This document shows positions 43,845 through 52,609 of a DNA stretch of 64,000 nucleotides, piece by piece. Where the stretch lies: assembly GCF_016741775.1 (NCBI RefSeq), contig NZ_JAERRK010000001.1, positions 248,001 to 312,000 on the forward strand, in the 5' to 3' direction. Under the pieces are notes generated by a model that made no database searches, was not told the DNA's origin, and worked only from the letters and a program-made list of their open reading frames with translations. The stretch comes from Streptomyces actinomycinicus. Its GTDB lineage: Bacteria; Actinomycetota; Actinomycetes; Streptomycetales; Streptomycetaceae. Positions within the stretch are counted from its first letter, which is position 1. The number at the start of each line of letters is the position of its first letter. The position numbers and the translations under genes are program-made.

Positions 43845-43858
43845 CCGATCTTGATCGG
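43845..43858. promoter_or_regulatory. inverted repeat upstream of glnX
   Basis: CCGATC-TT-GATCGG, about 73 bp before the glnX GTG, in the 161-bp gap that must hold the operon promoter. It could be an operator for the seven-gene operon. It has no known consensus. Confidence 0.35.
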
Positions 43859-43933
43859 ATCGCAGCGTGCGCTGCTCATGTATACGCCGGGCGCGTATGT
43901 TCGGTTCCACCAGGCACGGCCCGGCCCGCCCGC

Positions 43934-45385
43934 TCAGGGCTCCCGGTGTTCGTGGGCCGCCTGCTCCAGTGCCTCCGCCTCCGCCTCGGCCACCCGGGTC
44001 TCGGCGGCCACGTCGATGGAGCGGGTCATCCACCAGTACAGGAGCGCGGAGACCGGCAGCCCGATGAACAGGGAGATGTCGGCGCCGCCGAGGGCCTTGG
44101 CGGCGGGGCCGACGTACAGGGTCCCGACGGAGAAGAACGGGACCATGGCGGCGAAGCCGACGAGGTACGAGACGATGCCGTGCCAGCCCCAGCGGCCGTA
44201 GATGCCGTGCGGGTTGAAGATCTCGGCGATGGCGTAGTGCCCGCGGCGCACCACGTAGTAGTCCATGAGGTTGACCGCGGTCCACGGGATGAACAGGTAG
44301 AGCACCAGCAGCAGGAAGTTCTCGAAGTTCTCCAGGAAGTTCGAGGTCGCGGCCAGCGCGCCGACCAGGGAGAGCGCCGCGGTGAACGCGATGGTGGCCA
44401 GGCGCACGGCGAGTGTCGGCCGGACCCGCTTGAACGAGTCGATGGCGCTGATGAGGGTCAGGGAGCCGCCGTACATGTTCAGTGCGGTGACCGACACCAG
44501 GCCCAGCGCCGAGAACAGCAGCACGATCGCACCGAACCCGTCGAACACCTTGTCGCCGGCGGCGTTGATCGACGGGATCGTGTCGAAGTCCTTGCCGGCC
44601 CAGGCGGCCAGCAGCGCGCCGAGCACCATCAGCCAGACGCCGCCGAGCGCGGAGCCGAAGTACGTCCAGTAGAAGGTCTTGCGGACGGTCACGTCCGGCG
44701 GCAGGTACCGCGAGTAGTCCGAGACGTAGATGGCCCAGCTGATCTGGTAACCGGCGACGACACCGAACTGGGCGAGGAACGGCGTCCACTTGAAGCCGCC
44801 GATGTCGAAGGAGCCCGCCGGGTAGTGCAGGGTGACCAGGACGCCCACGGTGAAGATCCCGAAGATCACCAGGAAGGTGTACGTCAGGACCCGCTCGGCC
44901 TTGTGGATGACGTCGTAGCCCACCAGCGCGATGACCAGCGCGACCACGGTGACCACCACGATCCACAGCTTCACGCTGCCGTGGACCGTGGTGTGCAGCG
45001 CGTCGGCGGCGAGGCTGCTGTTGAAGACGTTGAACCCGGCGTACTGCACGTAGGCGAAGAGCCACACGAGCAGGGCGCCGACGTAGCCGAACTGGGGCCG
45101 CGACTGGATCATCTGCGGCAGCCCCAGCTGGGGCCCCTGGGCCGAGTGGAACGCCATGAAGAAGGTGCCGATGACGGTGCCGGAGACGATGGCCAGCAGC
45201 GACCAGACGAGGTTGCCGCCCTCGGTGATGCTGACCAGTCCCACCGCCAGAGTGGCGATCTGGGCGTTGGACATGAACCACAGGGGGCCCAGGTGCCACA
45301 GCTTCCCGTGCCGCTCGTCCAGGGGGACGTAGTCGATGGACCGGACCTCGATGCCGGACACCCTTGGTTCGGCCGATGTGCTCAT
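43934..45385 (-). CDS. NCS1-family nucleobase:cation symporter (cytosine permease-like)
   Basis: 483 residues with about twelve hydrophobic helices. Motifs include LWFMSNAQIATLAVGLV, TFFMAFHSAQGPQLGLPQMI, SFDIGGFKWTPFLAQFG and the NCS1 segment FLLLVLYLFIPWTAVNLMDY. The family imports nucleobases or hydantoins. The exact substrate is not evident. The ATG at 45385 follows GGGAGGC. It lies 66 bp downstream of csnK on the same strand, so it may be read from the csn operon, though a separate promoter is possible. Confidence 0.88.
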   Translation of the reverse strand: MSTSAEPRVSGIEVRSIDYVPLDERHGKLWHLGPLWFMSNAQIATLAVGLVSITEGGNLVWSLLAIVSGTVIGTFFMAFHSAQGPQLGLPQMIQSRPQFGYVGALLVWLFAYVQYAGFNVFNSSLAADALHTTVHGSVKLWIVVVTVVALVIALVGYDVIHKAERVLTYTFLVIFGIFTVGVLVTLHYPAGSFDIGGFKWTPFLAQFGVVAGYQISWAIYVSDYSRYLPPDVTVRKTFYWTYFGSALGGVWLMVLGALLAAWAGKDFDTIPSINAAGDKVFDGFGAIVLLFSALGLVSVTALNMYGGSLTLISAIDSFKRVRPTLAVRLATIAFTAALSLVGALAATSNFLENFENFLLLVLYLFIPWTAVNLMDYYVVRRGHYAIAEIFNPHGIYGRWGWHGIVSYLVGFAAMVPFFSVGTLYVGPAAKALGGADISLFIGLPVSALLYWWMTRSIDVAAETRVAEAEAEALEQAAHEHREP

Positions 45386-45451
45386 GGCGCCTCCCGAGTA
45401 CCGGTCGGTCTCCCTGGTCACTGTGTTCCCCGGCTCCGCTCCGGTGACGCC

Positions 45452-46438
45452 TCAGTCGGCCTCCCAGTGCCCCCGCGCCCGCCGCTGTGCCTCGGCCCCC
45501 GCCCCCAGCCGGTCCAGGCCCAGCAGCGCCGCGCCCAGCACCGGGCTCGCCCGCACCACCCTGACGTCGGCCTTGGGGGCGCGGGCCGCCAGCAGGTCAC
45601 GGACGGTGTCGTTCAGCTGCGGGTGGCCCGCCGTGAGGACGCTGCCGCCCAACAGCACCGGTGTCTCCTCGGTGAGCAGGTCCAGGCGGGTCAGGGCGAC
45701 GGTGGCCATCACCGTGACCTCCTGCGCGAGCCGGGTGACGATCGTGCGGGCCACCCGGTCGCCGTCCGCCGCCGTGGCGAACAGGACCGGGGTCAGCTCG
45801 TGCCGCCGGCCCTGGTCGACCCGCTCCAGGTGCAGCGCCTCGATCAGGGCGTACATGGTCGGCAGGCCGAAGTGCGCGGGAAGCGTGCGGGCCAGGGCCG
45901 TCGGCTCGCCCCGTCCGTCCTCCGCGCGCGCCGCGTGCCACAGCGCCTCCTCCGCCAGGCCCCAGCCGCCGCCCCAGTCACCGGAGATCCGGCCGATGGC
46001 CGGGAAGCGGGCGGTACGGCCGTCGGGACGCATGCCCACGCAGTTGATGCCCGCACCGCACACCACGGCCACCCCGCGCGGCTCGGCGACACCCGCGCGC
46101 AGGATCGCGAAGGTGTCGTTGCGGACCTCCACCGCGGTACCCCACGCGCGCGCGTGCAGCGCGGTCGCCAGCTGTTCCTCCTCCACGGGGAGGTCGGCGT
46201 TGGCCAGACACGCCGACACCTGGGTGACGGCCCGCACCCCGGCGTCCGCGAACGCCCGGGCCACCGGGTCCGCCAGCGCGTCCAGCGCCGCGGCCACGCC
46301 CACCGCGGGCGGCCGGAAGCCGCCGCCGCGGGCCGTGGCCAGGACCTCACCGGCGCCGGTGACCACGGCCACGTCGGTCTTGCTGTTGCCCGCGTCGATG
46401 GCGAGGACCGTCGGGGCGGCAGGTGCGGTCAGGCCCAC
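45452..46438 (-). CDS. csnK: sugar kinase of the BadF/N-acetylglucosamine kinase family, CsnK
   Basis: About 328 residues, ASKHA ATPase: VLAIDAGNSKTDVAVV (phosphate 1), VAVVCGAGINCVGMRPDG and GDWGGGWGLAEEALW (sugar and phosphate 2 regions), VLLGGSVLTAG (adenosine). It should phosphorylate imported amino sugar oligosaccharides, giving the substrate for the GH4 enzyme encoded just upstream. The GTG at 46438 overlaps the csnH stop by 10 bp. Name by synteny with the S. coelicolor/S. lividans csnR-K operon. Confidence 0.85.
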   Translation of the reverse strand: MGLTAPAAPTVLAIDAGNSKTDVAVVTGAGEVLATARGGGFRPPAVGVAAALDALADPVARAFADAGVRAVTQVSACLANADLPVEEEQLATALHARAWGTAVEVRNDTFAILRAGVAEPRGVAVVCGAGINCVGMRPDGRTARFPAIGRISGDWGGGWGLAEEALWHAARAEDGRGEPTALARTLPAHFGLPTMYALIEALHLERVDQGRRHELTPVLFATAADGDRVARTIVTRLAQEVTVMATVALTRLDLLTEETPVLLGGSVLTAGHPQLNDTVRDLLAARAPKADVRVVRASPVLGAALLGLDRLGAGAEAQRRARGHWEAD

Positions 46439-47694
46439 GCGAGGTGCTCCCGGTTGTGTGCGATCAGCTGGTCGGTGAGGGTCTCGGCGTACGCGTACTG
46501 GCCGATCAGGGGATGCGCGAGCAGTGCCCGGAAGACGCGGTCCCGGCCGCCGCGCAGGGCCGCCTCCAGGGCCAGGTCCTCGTACGCCGTCACGTTCGCG
46601 ATCAGGCCCGAGAACAGCGGGTCCGGCTCCGGGACCGGCAGCGGGACCGGTCCCGCCGGGCCGACCGCCGCCTGCACCTCGATCACCGCGTCGTCGGGCA
46701 GGAAGGGCAGCGTTCCCTTGTTGAGCGCGTTCACCACCTGGTACGGGCTGCCGCCACCGCCCAGCAGGGCCGCCGCCAGGTCCACGGCCGCCTCCGAGTA
46801 GTAGGCGCCGCCCCGCTCGGCCAGCAGGGCCGGCTTCTCGTCCAGGGCCGGGTCGCCGTACATCGTCAGCAGCTCGCGCTCCATGGCGGCCACCTCCGAG
46901 GCGCGCGAGGGCTTGGTCCGCAGGTCCCGCACGACCTCGTCGTGGGCGTAGTAGTAGCGCAGGTAGTAGGAGGGGACGACGCCGAGGCGGTCCAGCAGGG
47001 GGCGGGGGAGGCGGAGGTCGCCGGCGATGGCCTCGCCGTGCTCGGCCAGCAGCTTGGGCAGGACGTTCTCGCCCTCCGGGCCGCCCAGCCGCACCACCGT
47101 CTCCCAGGTGAGGTGGTTGAGGCCGACGTGGCCGAGGTGGACTTCGGCCGGGGCCGTGCCGAGCAGGCCCGCGAACTTCCGCTGGAGACCGATCGCCACG
47201 TTGCACAGGCCGACCGCCCGGTGCCCGGCCTGGAGCAGGGCGCGGGTGACGATGCCGACCGGGTTGGTGAAGTCGATGATCCAGGCACGGGGGCTGGCGC
47301 GGCGGACCCGTTCGGCGATGTCCAGCACGACGGGGACCGTGCGCAGGGCCTTCGCCAGGCCCCCGGCGCCGGTGGTCTCCTGGCCGATGCAGCCGCACTC
47401 CAGCGGCCAGCTCTCGTCCCGTTCCCGGGCGGCCTGGCCGCCGACGCGCAGCTGCAGCAGGACCGCGTCGGCCCCCTCGGCCCCCGCGTCCAGGTCTGCG
47501 GTGGTGACGATCCGGCCGGGGTGGCCCTGCCTGGCGAAGATGCGGCGGGCCAGGCCGCCGACCAGCTCCAGACGGTCGGCCGCCGGGTCGACGAGGACGA
47601 GTTCCTCGACGGGCAGGGTGTCGCGCAGGCGCGCGAAGCCGTCGATGAGTTCGGGGGTGTAGGTCGAGCCTCCGCCGACCACGGTGAGTTTCAC
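46429..47694 (-). CDS. csnH: GH4 family 6-phospho-beta-glucosidase, CsnH
   Basis: 421 residues. NAD-binding N-terminus KLTVVGGGSTYTPELIDG, then LQLRVGGQAARERDE, CGCIGQETTGAGG, DFTNPVGIVTRAL, the metal-ligand Cys in GLCNVAIGLQRK and the metal-ligand His in GLNHLTWE. GH4 enzymes cleave 6-phosphoglycosides by an NAD+/Mn2+ oxidation-elimination mechanism. In this operon the substrate is probably a phosphorylated chitosan-type disaccharide made by CsnK. The start is GTG 47694 (MKLTVV) after GAGGGA; the longer ORF from 47772 is not conserved. Confidence 0.92.
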   Translation of the reverse strand: MKLTVVGGGSTYTPELIDGFARLRDTLPVEELVLVDPAADRLELVGGLARRIFARQGHPGRIVTTADLDAGAEGADAVLLQLRVGGQAARERDESWPLECGCIGQETTGAGGLAKALRTVPVVLDIAERVRRASPRAWIIDFTNPVGIVTRALLQAGHRAVGLCNVAIGLQRKFAGLLGTAPAEVHLGHVGLNHLTWETVVRLGGPEGENVLPKLLAEHGEAIAGDLRLPRPLLDRLGVVPSYYLRYYYAHDEVVRDLRTKPSRASEVAAMERELLTMYGDPALDEKPALLAERGGAYYSEAAVDLAAALLGGGGSPYQVVNALNKGTLPFLPDDAVIEVQAAVGPAGPVPLPVPEPDPLFSGLIANVTAYEDLALEAALRGGRDRVFRALLAHPLIGQYAYAETLTDQLIAHNREHLAWA

Positions 47695-47746
47695 TGGAGG
47701 TTCCCTCGCTTCCATGAGGTGCGGGCAGCAGTCATCGGCCGGGGGT

Positions 47747-47764
47747 CCGGGGGTTGTCCCCCGG
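47747..47764 (-). terminator. hairpin between csnG and csnH
   Basis: CCGGGGG-TTGT-CCCCCGG, 20 bp after the csnG stop and about 50 bp before csnH. It could reduce read-through or protect the upstream mRNA, giving more transporter than enzyme. No T-tract. Confidence 0.5.
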
Positions 47765-47784
47765 GGCAGCACGGCATGTGTGGT

Positions 47785-48678
47785 TCAACCCTTCACCCCG
47801 GTGAGCGTGACGCCTTCCACGAACGCCTTCTGGGCGAAGAAGAACACGAGGATCACGGGGGCCATGACCAGCACCGTCGCGGCCATGGTGAGGTTCCAGT
47901 CGGTGTGGTGGGCGCCCTTGAAGGACTCCAGGCCGTAGGACAGGGTCCAGGCGCCGGGGTTCTCCGACGCGTAGATCTGCGGGCCGAAGTAGTCGTTCCA
48001 GGCGTAGAAGAACTGGAAGAGGGCCACGGCGGCGATCCCCGGCTTCGCCATGGGCAGTACGACCCGCAGCAGCGTGCGCAGGTCCCCGCAGCCGTCGACG
48101 CGGGCCGCGTCCAGGTACTCGTTCGGGATCGTCATCAGGAACTGGCGCAGCAGGAAGACGGAGAACGCGTCCCCGAACGCCATCGGCACGATCAGCGGCC
48201 ACAGCGTGCCGGACAGGCCCAGCTGCTTCGCCCAGAACAGGTACATCGGGATGACGACCACCTGCGGGGGCAGCATCATCATCGAGATCACCAGCATGAG
48301 TGACAGATTGCGGCCCCGGAAGCGGAACTTGGCGAGCGCGTACGCCACCGGGACCGAGGACACTACGGTCAGGACGGTGCCGAGACCGGCGTAGAGCGAC
48401 GTGTTCCGCCACCAGGTGAGGAAGCCGGGGGTGTCCAGCACGGTCTTGTAGTTGCCCCACTCCCAGGTGTGCGGGACCAGATCCCGGCTGAGCGCCTGGG
48501 AGTCGCTCATCAGCGAGGTCAGGAACACGAACACGAACGGCAGGGTGAAGAACAGCGCGGCGGCGACGCCGAGCGAGTGGACGGCGATCCACTCCAGCAC
48601 CGCCCTGCGGCGGGCGGTGCGCTCGGCGCCGGAGACGAGCGGCGCCGATTTCACGGGCGGGTCCAGTACCTGGGTCAT
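47785..48678 (-). CDS. csnG: carbohydrate ABC transporter permease (MalG type), CsnG
   Basis: 297 residues, six predicted helices. The EAA loop that docks the ATPase is NEYLDAARVDGCGDLRTLLR, followed by VVLPMAKPGIAAVALFQFFY. It forms the membrane channel with CsnF. No ATPase gene is in the operon; Streptomyces sugar transporters of this class share the MsiK ATPase encoded elsewhere. Spacing to csnF is 2 bp. Confidence 0.94.
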   Translation of the reverse strand: MTQVLDPPVKSAPLVSGAERTARRRAVLEWIAVHSLGVAAALFFTLPFVFVFLTSLMSDSQALSRDLVPHTWEWGNYKTVLDTPGFLTWWRNTSLYAGLGTVLTVVSSVPVAYALAKFRFRGRNLSLMLVISMMMLPPQVVVIPMYLFWAKQLGLSGTLWPLIVPMAFGDAFSVFLLRQFLMTIPNEYLDAARVDGCGDLRTLLRVVLPMAKPGIAAVALFQFFYAWNDYFGPQIYASENPGAWTLSYGLESFKGAHHTDWNLTMAATVLVMAPVILVFFFAQKAFVEGVTLTGVKG

Positions 48679-48680
48679 GG

Positions 48681-49622
48681 TCAGTCACCTGCCTGGATCA
48701 GGCCGCCGCGGCGCCGCATGAGCAGCGCGGTGAACGCCATCGACAGCGCGAACAGCACCAGCGCCACCACGCAGGCCGAGCCGTAGTCGAAGCGCTGGAA
48801 GCCGAGGTTGTAGACGAGCTGGGGGAGGGTGAGCGTGGACTTGTCCGGGTAACCGGGCTCGAACTGGGTGCCCGCGCCCTGGATCACGCCGGAGGCGACT
48901 TTCCCGGCGACCAGCGGCTGGGTGTAGTACTGCATGGTCTGGATCACCCCGGTGACGACGGCGAACATCACGATGGGGGAGATGTTCGGCAGGGTCACGT
49001 ACCGGAAGCGCTGCCACGCCGAGGCGCCGTCCAGCTGCGCCGCCTCGTACTGCTCCGTCGGGACGTCGAGCAGCGCGGCCATGAAGACGACCATCAGGTC
49101 GCCGACGCCCCACAGGGCCAGCAGGGTCAGCGCGGGCTTGGACCAGGCGGGGTCGTTGAACCAGCCCGGTGCCGGCAGGCCGGTCTTCTCCAGGATCGAG
49201 TCGACCGGGCCCGTGCCGGGGTTGAGCAGGAACGCGAAGGCCATGGTCGCCGCGACCGGCGGGGCCAGGTACGGCAGGTAGAAAAGGGTCCGGAAGACTC
49301 CCGTCCCCGTCTTGATCCTGGTGATGAGCAGACCGATGCCCAGTCCGAAGACGACCCGGAGGGACACCGTCACCACGACCAGCCACAGGGTGTTGCGCAG
49401 GGCGGGCCAGAACAGCGGGTAGTGCTCGAAGACGTAGGTCCAGTTCTTCCCGCCGCTCCACTGCGGCGGCCGGAAGCCGTCGTAGTGCATGAAGGAGAAG
49501 TAGACCGTGGAGATCAGCGGGTAGGCGAAGAAGACCGAGAAGCCGATCAGCCACGGGGACATGAAGGCGAGCGTGCGCAGGGCCGAGCGGCGGCGTCTGG
49601 CGGCGAGGGTGGCGGTGGTCAT
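48681..49622 (-). CDS. csnF: carbohydrate ABC transporter permease (MalF type), CsnF
   Basis: 313 residues, six helices. The N-terminus ALRTLAFMSPWLIGFSVFFA and the EAA loop TEQYEAAQLDGASAWQRFR, then VTLPNISPIVMFAVVTG, are typical. The ATG at 49622 overlaps the csnE stop by one base (TGATG), so it is translationally coupled to the binding protein. It acts with CsnG. Confidence 0.94.
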   Translation of the reverse strand: MTTATLAARRRRSALRTLAFMSPWLIGFSVFFAYPLISTVYFSFMHYDGFRPPQWSGGKNWTYVFEHYPLFWPALRNTLWLVVVTVSLRVVFGLGIGLLITRIKTGTGVFRTLFYLPYLAPPVAATMAFAFLLNPGTGPVDSILEKTGLPAPGWFNDPAWSKPALTLLALWGVGDLMVVFMAALLDVPTEQYEAAQLDGASAWQRFRYVTLPNISPIVMFAVVTGVIQTMQYYTQPLVAGKVASGVIQGAGTQFEPGYPDKSTLTLPQLVYNLGFQRFDYGSACVVALVLFALSMAFTALLMRRRGGLIQAGD

Positions 49623-50965
49623 CACTGCGCCTGCGCGATGTCCGTGTCGATCTGCGCGGCCGTCTTCCTCAGTCCGGCCTTGAGGTCGGTGACCTTGCCG
49701 CTCTCGTAGTCGTAGCCGAACTGCTGGATGGTCACCAGGTACACACCGCCGTTGATCGAGGCGGGCGTGGTGGTGGAGTCCGGGTCGGCTGCGATGTCGA
49801 GGAAGGTCTTGAAACGCGGGTCGTACTTCAGCTTCGGGGACTTCAGGGCGGCCAGGGTGGAGGGCACGTTGTGGATGTCGTTGGCGAAGCCGACCACCGC
49901 GTCCGTGTCCGTGGTCATGTACTTCACCAGTTCCCAGGCGGCGTTCTGCTTGTGGCTGGTGGCGGCGATGCCCGCGATGGTGCCGGTGATGTAACCCTTG
50001 CCGTACTGGTCGGCCCGGTCGTCGGGGACGGGCAGCGGGGCCACCCCGATCTCGAAGCCGGGATCGGTCTCCTCGGCCATGCCGAGCCGCCACTCGCCGT
50101 CGAGCTGCATGGCCACCTGGCCGGTGTGGAAGGGGTGCTTGGGGCCCCACTCGTCGCCCAGGGTGGCCCGGAACTTCTCCAGCCGCTCGAATCCGCCGAG
50201 TTCGTCGACGAGTTTCTTCTGCAGCGTGAAGCCCTGCTCGAAGGCGGGGTCCTCGGCGAGGCCGGACTTGCCGTCCCTGTCGAAGTAGGCCGGCGAGAAC
50301 TGCCCGAGGTAGTGCTCGGTGGTGGACTCCCAGCCGTGGTAGTTCGGCATGAAGCCGAGCTGCTTGTAGCCGTCGCCCTGGCGGACCGTCAGTTTCCTGG
50401 CGTCGGCCAGGAACTCGGACCACGTCTTCGGCGGGGCGGTGATGCCCGCCTTCGCGAACGCGGTCTTGTTGTAGTAGAGCCCGTACGCGTCACCGAGCAG
50501 CGGGACCGCACAGCGGTTGCCCTCGAACCGGGTGTACTCGTTCATCGGCTTCGGGAACGTGGTCTCCGGGTCGATGTGCGACTTCTCGAAGAACGGGTTC
50601 AGGTTCACCAGCGCGCCCGAGGAACAGAACTTGCCCACGTTGTTCGTGGTGAAGGAGGAGATCACGTCCGGCGCCTTGTCGCCGCCCGAGCGCAGCGCCT
50701 GGTTGATCTTGTCGTCGGTCATGTTGCCGACGACGTTCACGTGGATGTTGGGGTGCGCCTGTTCGAAGCCGGCGACCAGCGACTTGACCGCCTTCACCTC
50801 GTTCGGCGCGCTCCAGGCGTGCCAGAAGTTGATCGTCGTGTCCTTCGACGGGTCGTCCGTGGCGCCCGAGCCGGACTGGCCGGTACAGGCGGTGGTGAGG
50901 AGCACGGCGGAAGCAGTCAGGGCGAAAGCCGCTTTTCGGGCGAATTCGGGTATGGGTGTGGGCAT
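49622..50965 (-). CDS. csnE: sugar-binding lipoprotein of ABC transporter, CsnE
   Basis: 447 residues. Lipoprotein signal with LTTAC, lipidated Cys27. SBP_bac_1 features: TTINFWHAWSAPNEVKAVK, AHPNIHVNVVGNMTDDKIN, YGLYYNKTAFAKAGI, and aromatic residues typical of sugar binding (MPNYHGWESTTEHY). By synteny with the CsnR operon it binds chitosan-type glucosamine oligosaccharides. That specificity rests on the operon identity and not on residues I can assign. Confidence 0.92.
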   Translation of the reverse strand: MPTPIPEFARKAAFALTASAVLLTTACTGQSGSGATDDPSKDTTINFWHAWSAPNEVKAVKSLVAGFEQAHPNIHVNVVGNMTDDKINQALRSGGDKAPDVISSFTTNNVGKFCSSGALVNLNPFFEKSHIDPETTFPKPMNEYTRFEGNRCAVPLLGDAYGLYYNKTAFAKAGITAPPKTWSEFLADARKLTVRQGDGYKQLGFMPNYHGWESTTEHYLGQFSPAYFDRDGKSGLAEDPAFEQGFTLQKKLVDELGGFERLEKFRATLGDEWGPKHPFHTGQVAMQLDGEWRLGMAEETDPGFEIGVAPLPVPDDRADQYGKGYITGTIAGIAATSHKQNAAWELVKYMTTDTDAVVGFANDIHNVPSTLAALKSPKLKYDPRFKTFLDIAADPDSTTTPASINGGVYLVTIQQFGYDYESGKVTDLKAGLRKTAAQIDTDIAQAQ

Positions 50966-51079
50966 GTCGAGGTCTCCCAGGGACGGGGGCGGGAAGGCTG
51001 GGGGGAAAGACGGGACGGGAAAGACGGGGGGAAGACGGGGCAGAAAGAGGCGGGCCGGGGAAGGGCGGAGCGGGGGCGC

Positions 51080-52303
51080 TCAGCGCGAGGTGTCGAAGAC
51101 CTCGTCGCGGGTCGTGGCGAGGGCGGACTCCAACGCGCCGCGCAGCACGGGATGTTCCCGGACGTCGCCGACGACCAGCCGGGGCCGGGCCGCGGCCAGC
51201 TCTTCCAGCTCGGCCTGGACGAGGGCGCGCAGCACCTCGCCGCCGGCCGTCAGGGCGGAGCCGCTGAGGACGACGAGTTCGGGATCGAGGACGGAGACGA
51301 GCGAGGCGAGACCGGTGGCCAGCCGGGTCGCGTAGGTCTGGAGCAACTTCCGCTGCGCGCCGGTGCCGTCGCCGCCGGCATGGTCGGCGGCGCGGGCGAC
51401 CAGCGTGGCGGCGGCCTCGGTGTACGGCCCCGACGGCACGTCAGGGATGCCGAGTTCCCGGGCCAGCTCGGGTACGGCCTGGGAGCCGGCCAGCTCCTGG
51501 TAGCCGCCGCTGTTGGCCTTGGTGACCTGGCGGACCAGCGGGGCGCCCGGCACCGGCAGGAAACCGACCTCGCCGGCGCCGCCCGTCCAGCCGCGGTGCA
51601 GCCGGCCGCCGAGGACCAGGGCGGCGCCGAGGCCCTCCTGGTTCCACAGCAGCACGAAGTCGTCGTGGCCGCGGGCCGCGCCGAGCCGCTGTTCGGCGAT
51701 GGCGGCGAGGTTGACGTCGTTCTCGTACTCGACCGGCATCGGCAGCGCCGCCGCGAGTTCGTCCAGCAGTGTGGGGGAGTGCCAGCCCGGCAGGTGGGAG
51801 GCGTAGCGCAGCCGGCCCGTGTTGGGGTCGAAGGCGCCGGGGGTGCCGATGACCAGCCGGTGCACCTCGGACCGGGCGAGCCCGGCCGCCTTCACCGCGC
51901 CGTCCAGGGCGTCGGTGACCTGCTGGACCACGGGACGGCCCGTCCGGCGGCCCGGGGTGGGCAGCTCGTACTCGCCGACCGTGCGGCCGGTGACGTCGGA
52001 GACGGCGGCGCGGATGCGGTGCGGGGTGACGTCCATTCCGGCGGCGTACGCGGCGGCGGGGTTGACCGCGTACAGCTGGGCGTTGGGGCCCGGCCGGCCC
52101 TCGCTGGTGCCGGTGACCCGGACCAGGCCGGCCGCCTCCAGACGGGCCAGCAGCTGGGAGGCGGTGGGCTTGGACAGGCCGGTGAGCTTGCCGATCCGGG
52201 TGCGCGACAGCGGCCCGTGCTCCAGCAGCAGATCCAGGGCGGCGCGGTCGTTCATGGCGCGCAGGACGCGCGGGGTGCCCGGCGTGCCGGCGGTTCCTGC
52301 CAT
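51080..52303 (-). CDS. csnR: ROK-family transcriptional repressor, CsnR
   Basis: 407 residues. Winged-helix DNA-binding part at about 20-75 (LSRTRIGKLTGLSKPTASQL) followed by a ROK domain (GMDVTPHRIRAAVSDVTG, VIGTPGAFDPNTGRLRYA, NDVNLAAIAEQRLGA, GGAGEVGFLPV). The ROK zinc motif CxCGxxGCxE is absent, so it is a regulator and not a kinase. It is the first gene of the operon and faces a perfect palindrome upstream, so it probably represses itself and the csn genes until chitosan oligomers appear. csnE follows 114 bp downstream across a purine-rich gap. Confidence 0.9.
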   Translation of the reverse strand: MAGTAGTPGTPRVLRAMNDRAALDLLLEHGPLSRTRIGKLTGLSKPTASQLLARLEAAGLVRVTGTSEGRPGPNAQLYAVNPAAAYAAGMDVTPHRIRAAVSDVTGRTVGEYELPTPGRRTGRPVVQQVTDALDGAVKAAGLARSEVHRLVIGTPGAFDPNTGRLRYASHLPGWHSPTLLDELAAALPMPVEYENDVNLAAIAEQRLGAARGHDDFVLLWNQEGLGAALVLGGRLHRGWTGGAGEVGFLPVPGAPLVRQVTKANSGGYQELAGSQAVPELARELGIPDVPSGPYTEAAATLVARAADHAGGDGTGAQRKLLQTYATRLATGLASLVSVLDPELVVLSGSALTAGGEVLRALVQAELEELAAARPRLVVGDVREHPVLRGALESALATTRDEVFDTSR

Positions 52304-52395
52304 GGGATCGACACCTGCCTTTCAGCCGCCCAGCTTTTCAGTGGCCCGGGCGCGGCGTCCAGTCTTGATCACCGGACGTCCCGCCTGATCACTGT

Positions 52396-52410
52396 TAGGA
52401 AAGTTTCCTA
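52396..52410. promoter_or_regulatory. probable CsnR operator
   Basis: TAGGAAAGTTTCCTA, two perfect 7-bp arms around one central base, 86 bp before the csnR start. A T/A-rich palindrome of this kind stands out in this GC-rich DNA and is similar to boxes bound by Streptomyces ROK regulators of the CsnR group (from memory). Confidence 0.75.
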
Positions 52411-52460
52411 TTTGGGTGGGAGGAACGTAAGCCCAGGACGAAGAGGGCGTCAATAGACAA

Positions 52461-52500
52461 CGCCCCCGAGGCAACAGAGTCGTTACCTCGGGGGCGCGGT
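52461..52500 (-). terminator. terminator of the 275-residue secreted protein gene
   Basis: A 15-bp stem with one mismatch (CGCCCCCGAGGCAAC with GTTACCTCGGGGGCG) and a 6-nt loop (52476-52481). It lies about 115 bp beyond the stop of the gene at 52610 and insulates csnR from it. Confidence 0.75.
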
Positions 52501-52609
52501 GGTACGGGCCGGGCGGGCGGGGCGGCGCGGGACGGGGCGAGCGCGGTCATGCCGGCCCGGGCGAGCGCGGCGGTGCGGTGCGGGGCCGCGCGGCTCGGGT
52601 GGGTGCGGG

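Noticed and set aside
42333..45299. A 988-codon minus-strand open frame
   Set aside because: Its first half is antisense/out-of-frame sequence of the NCS1 permease gene. Only the part from GTG 43772 has membrane-protein features and a ribosome-binding site.
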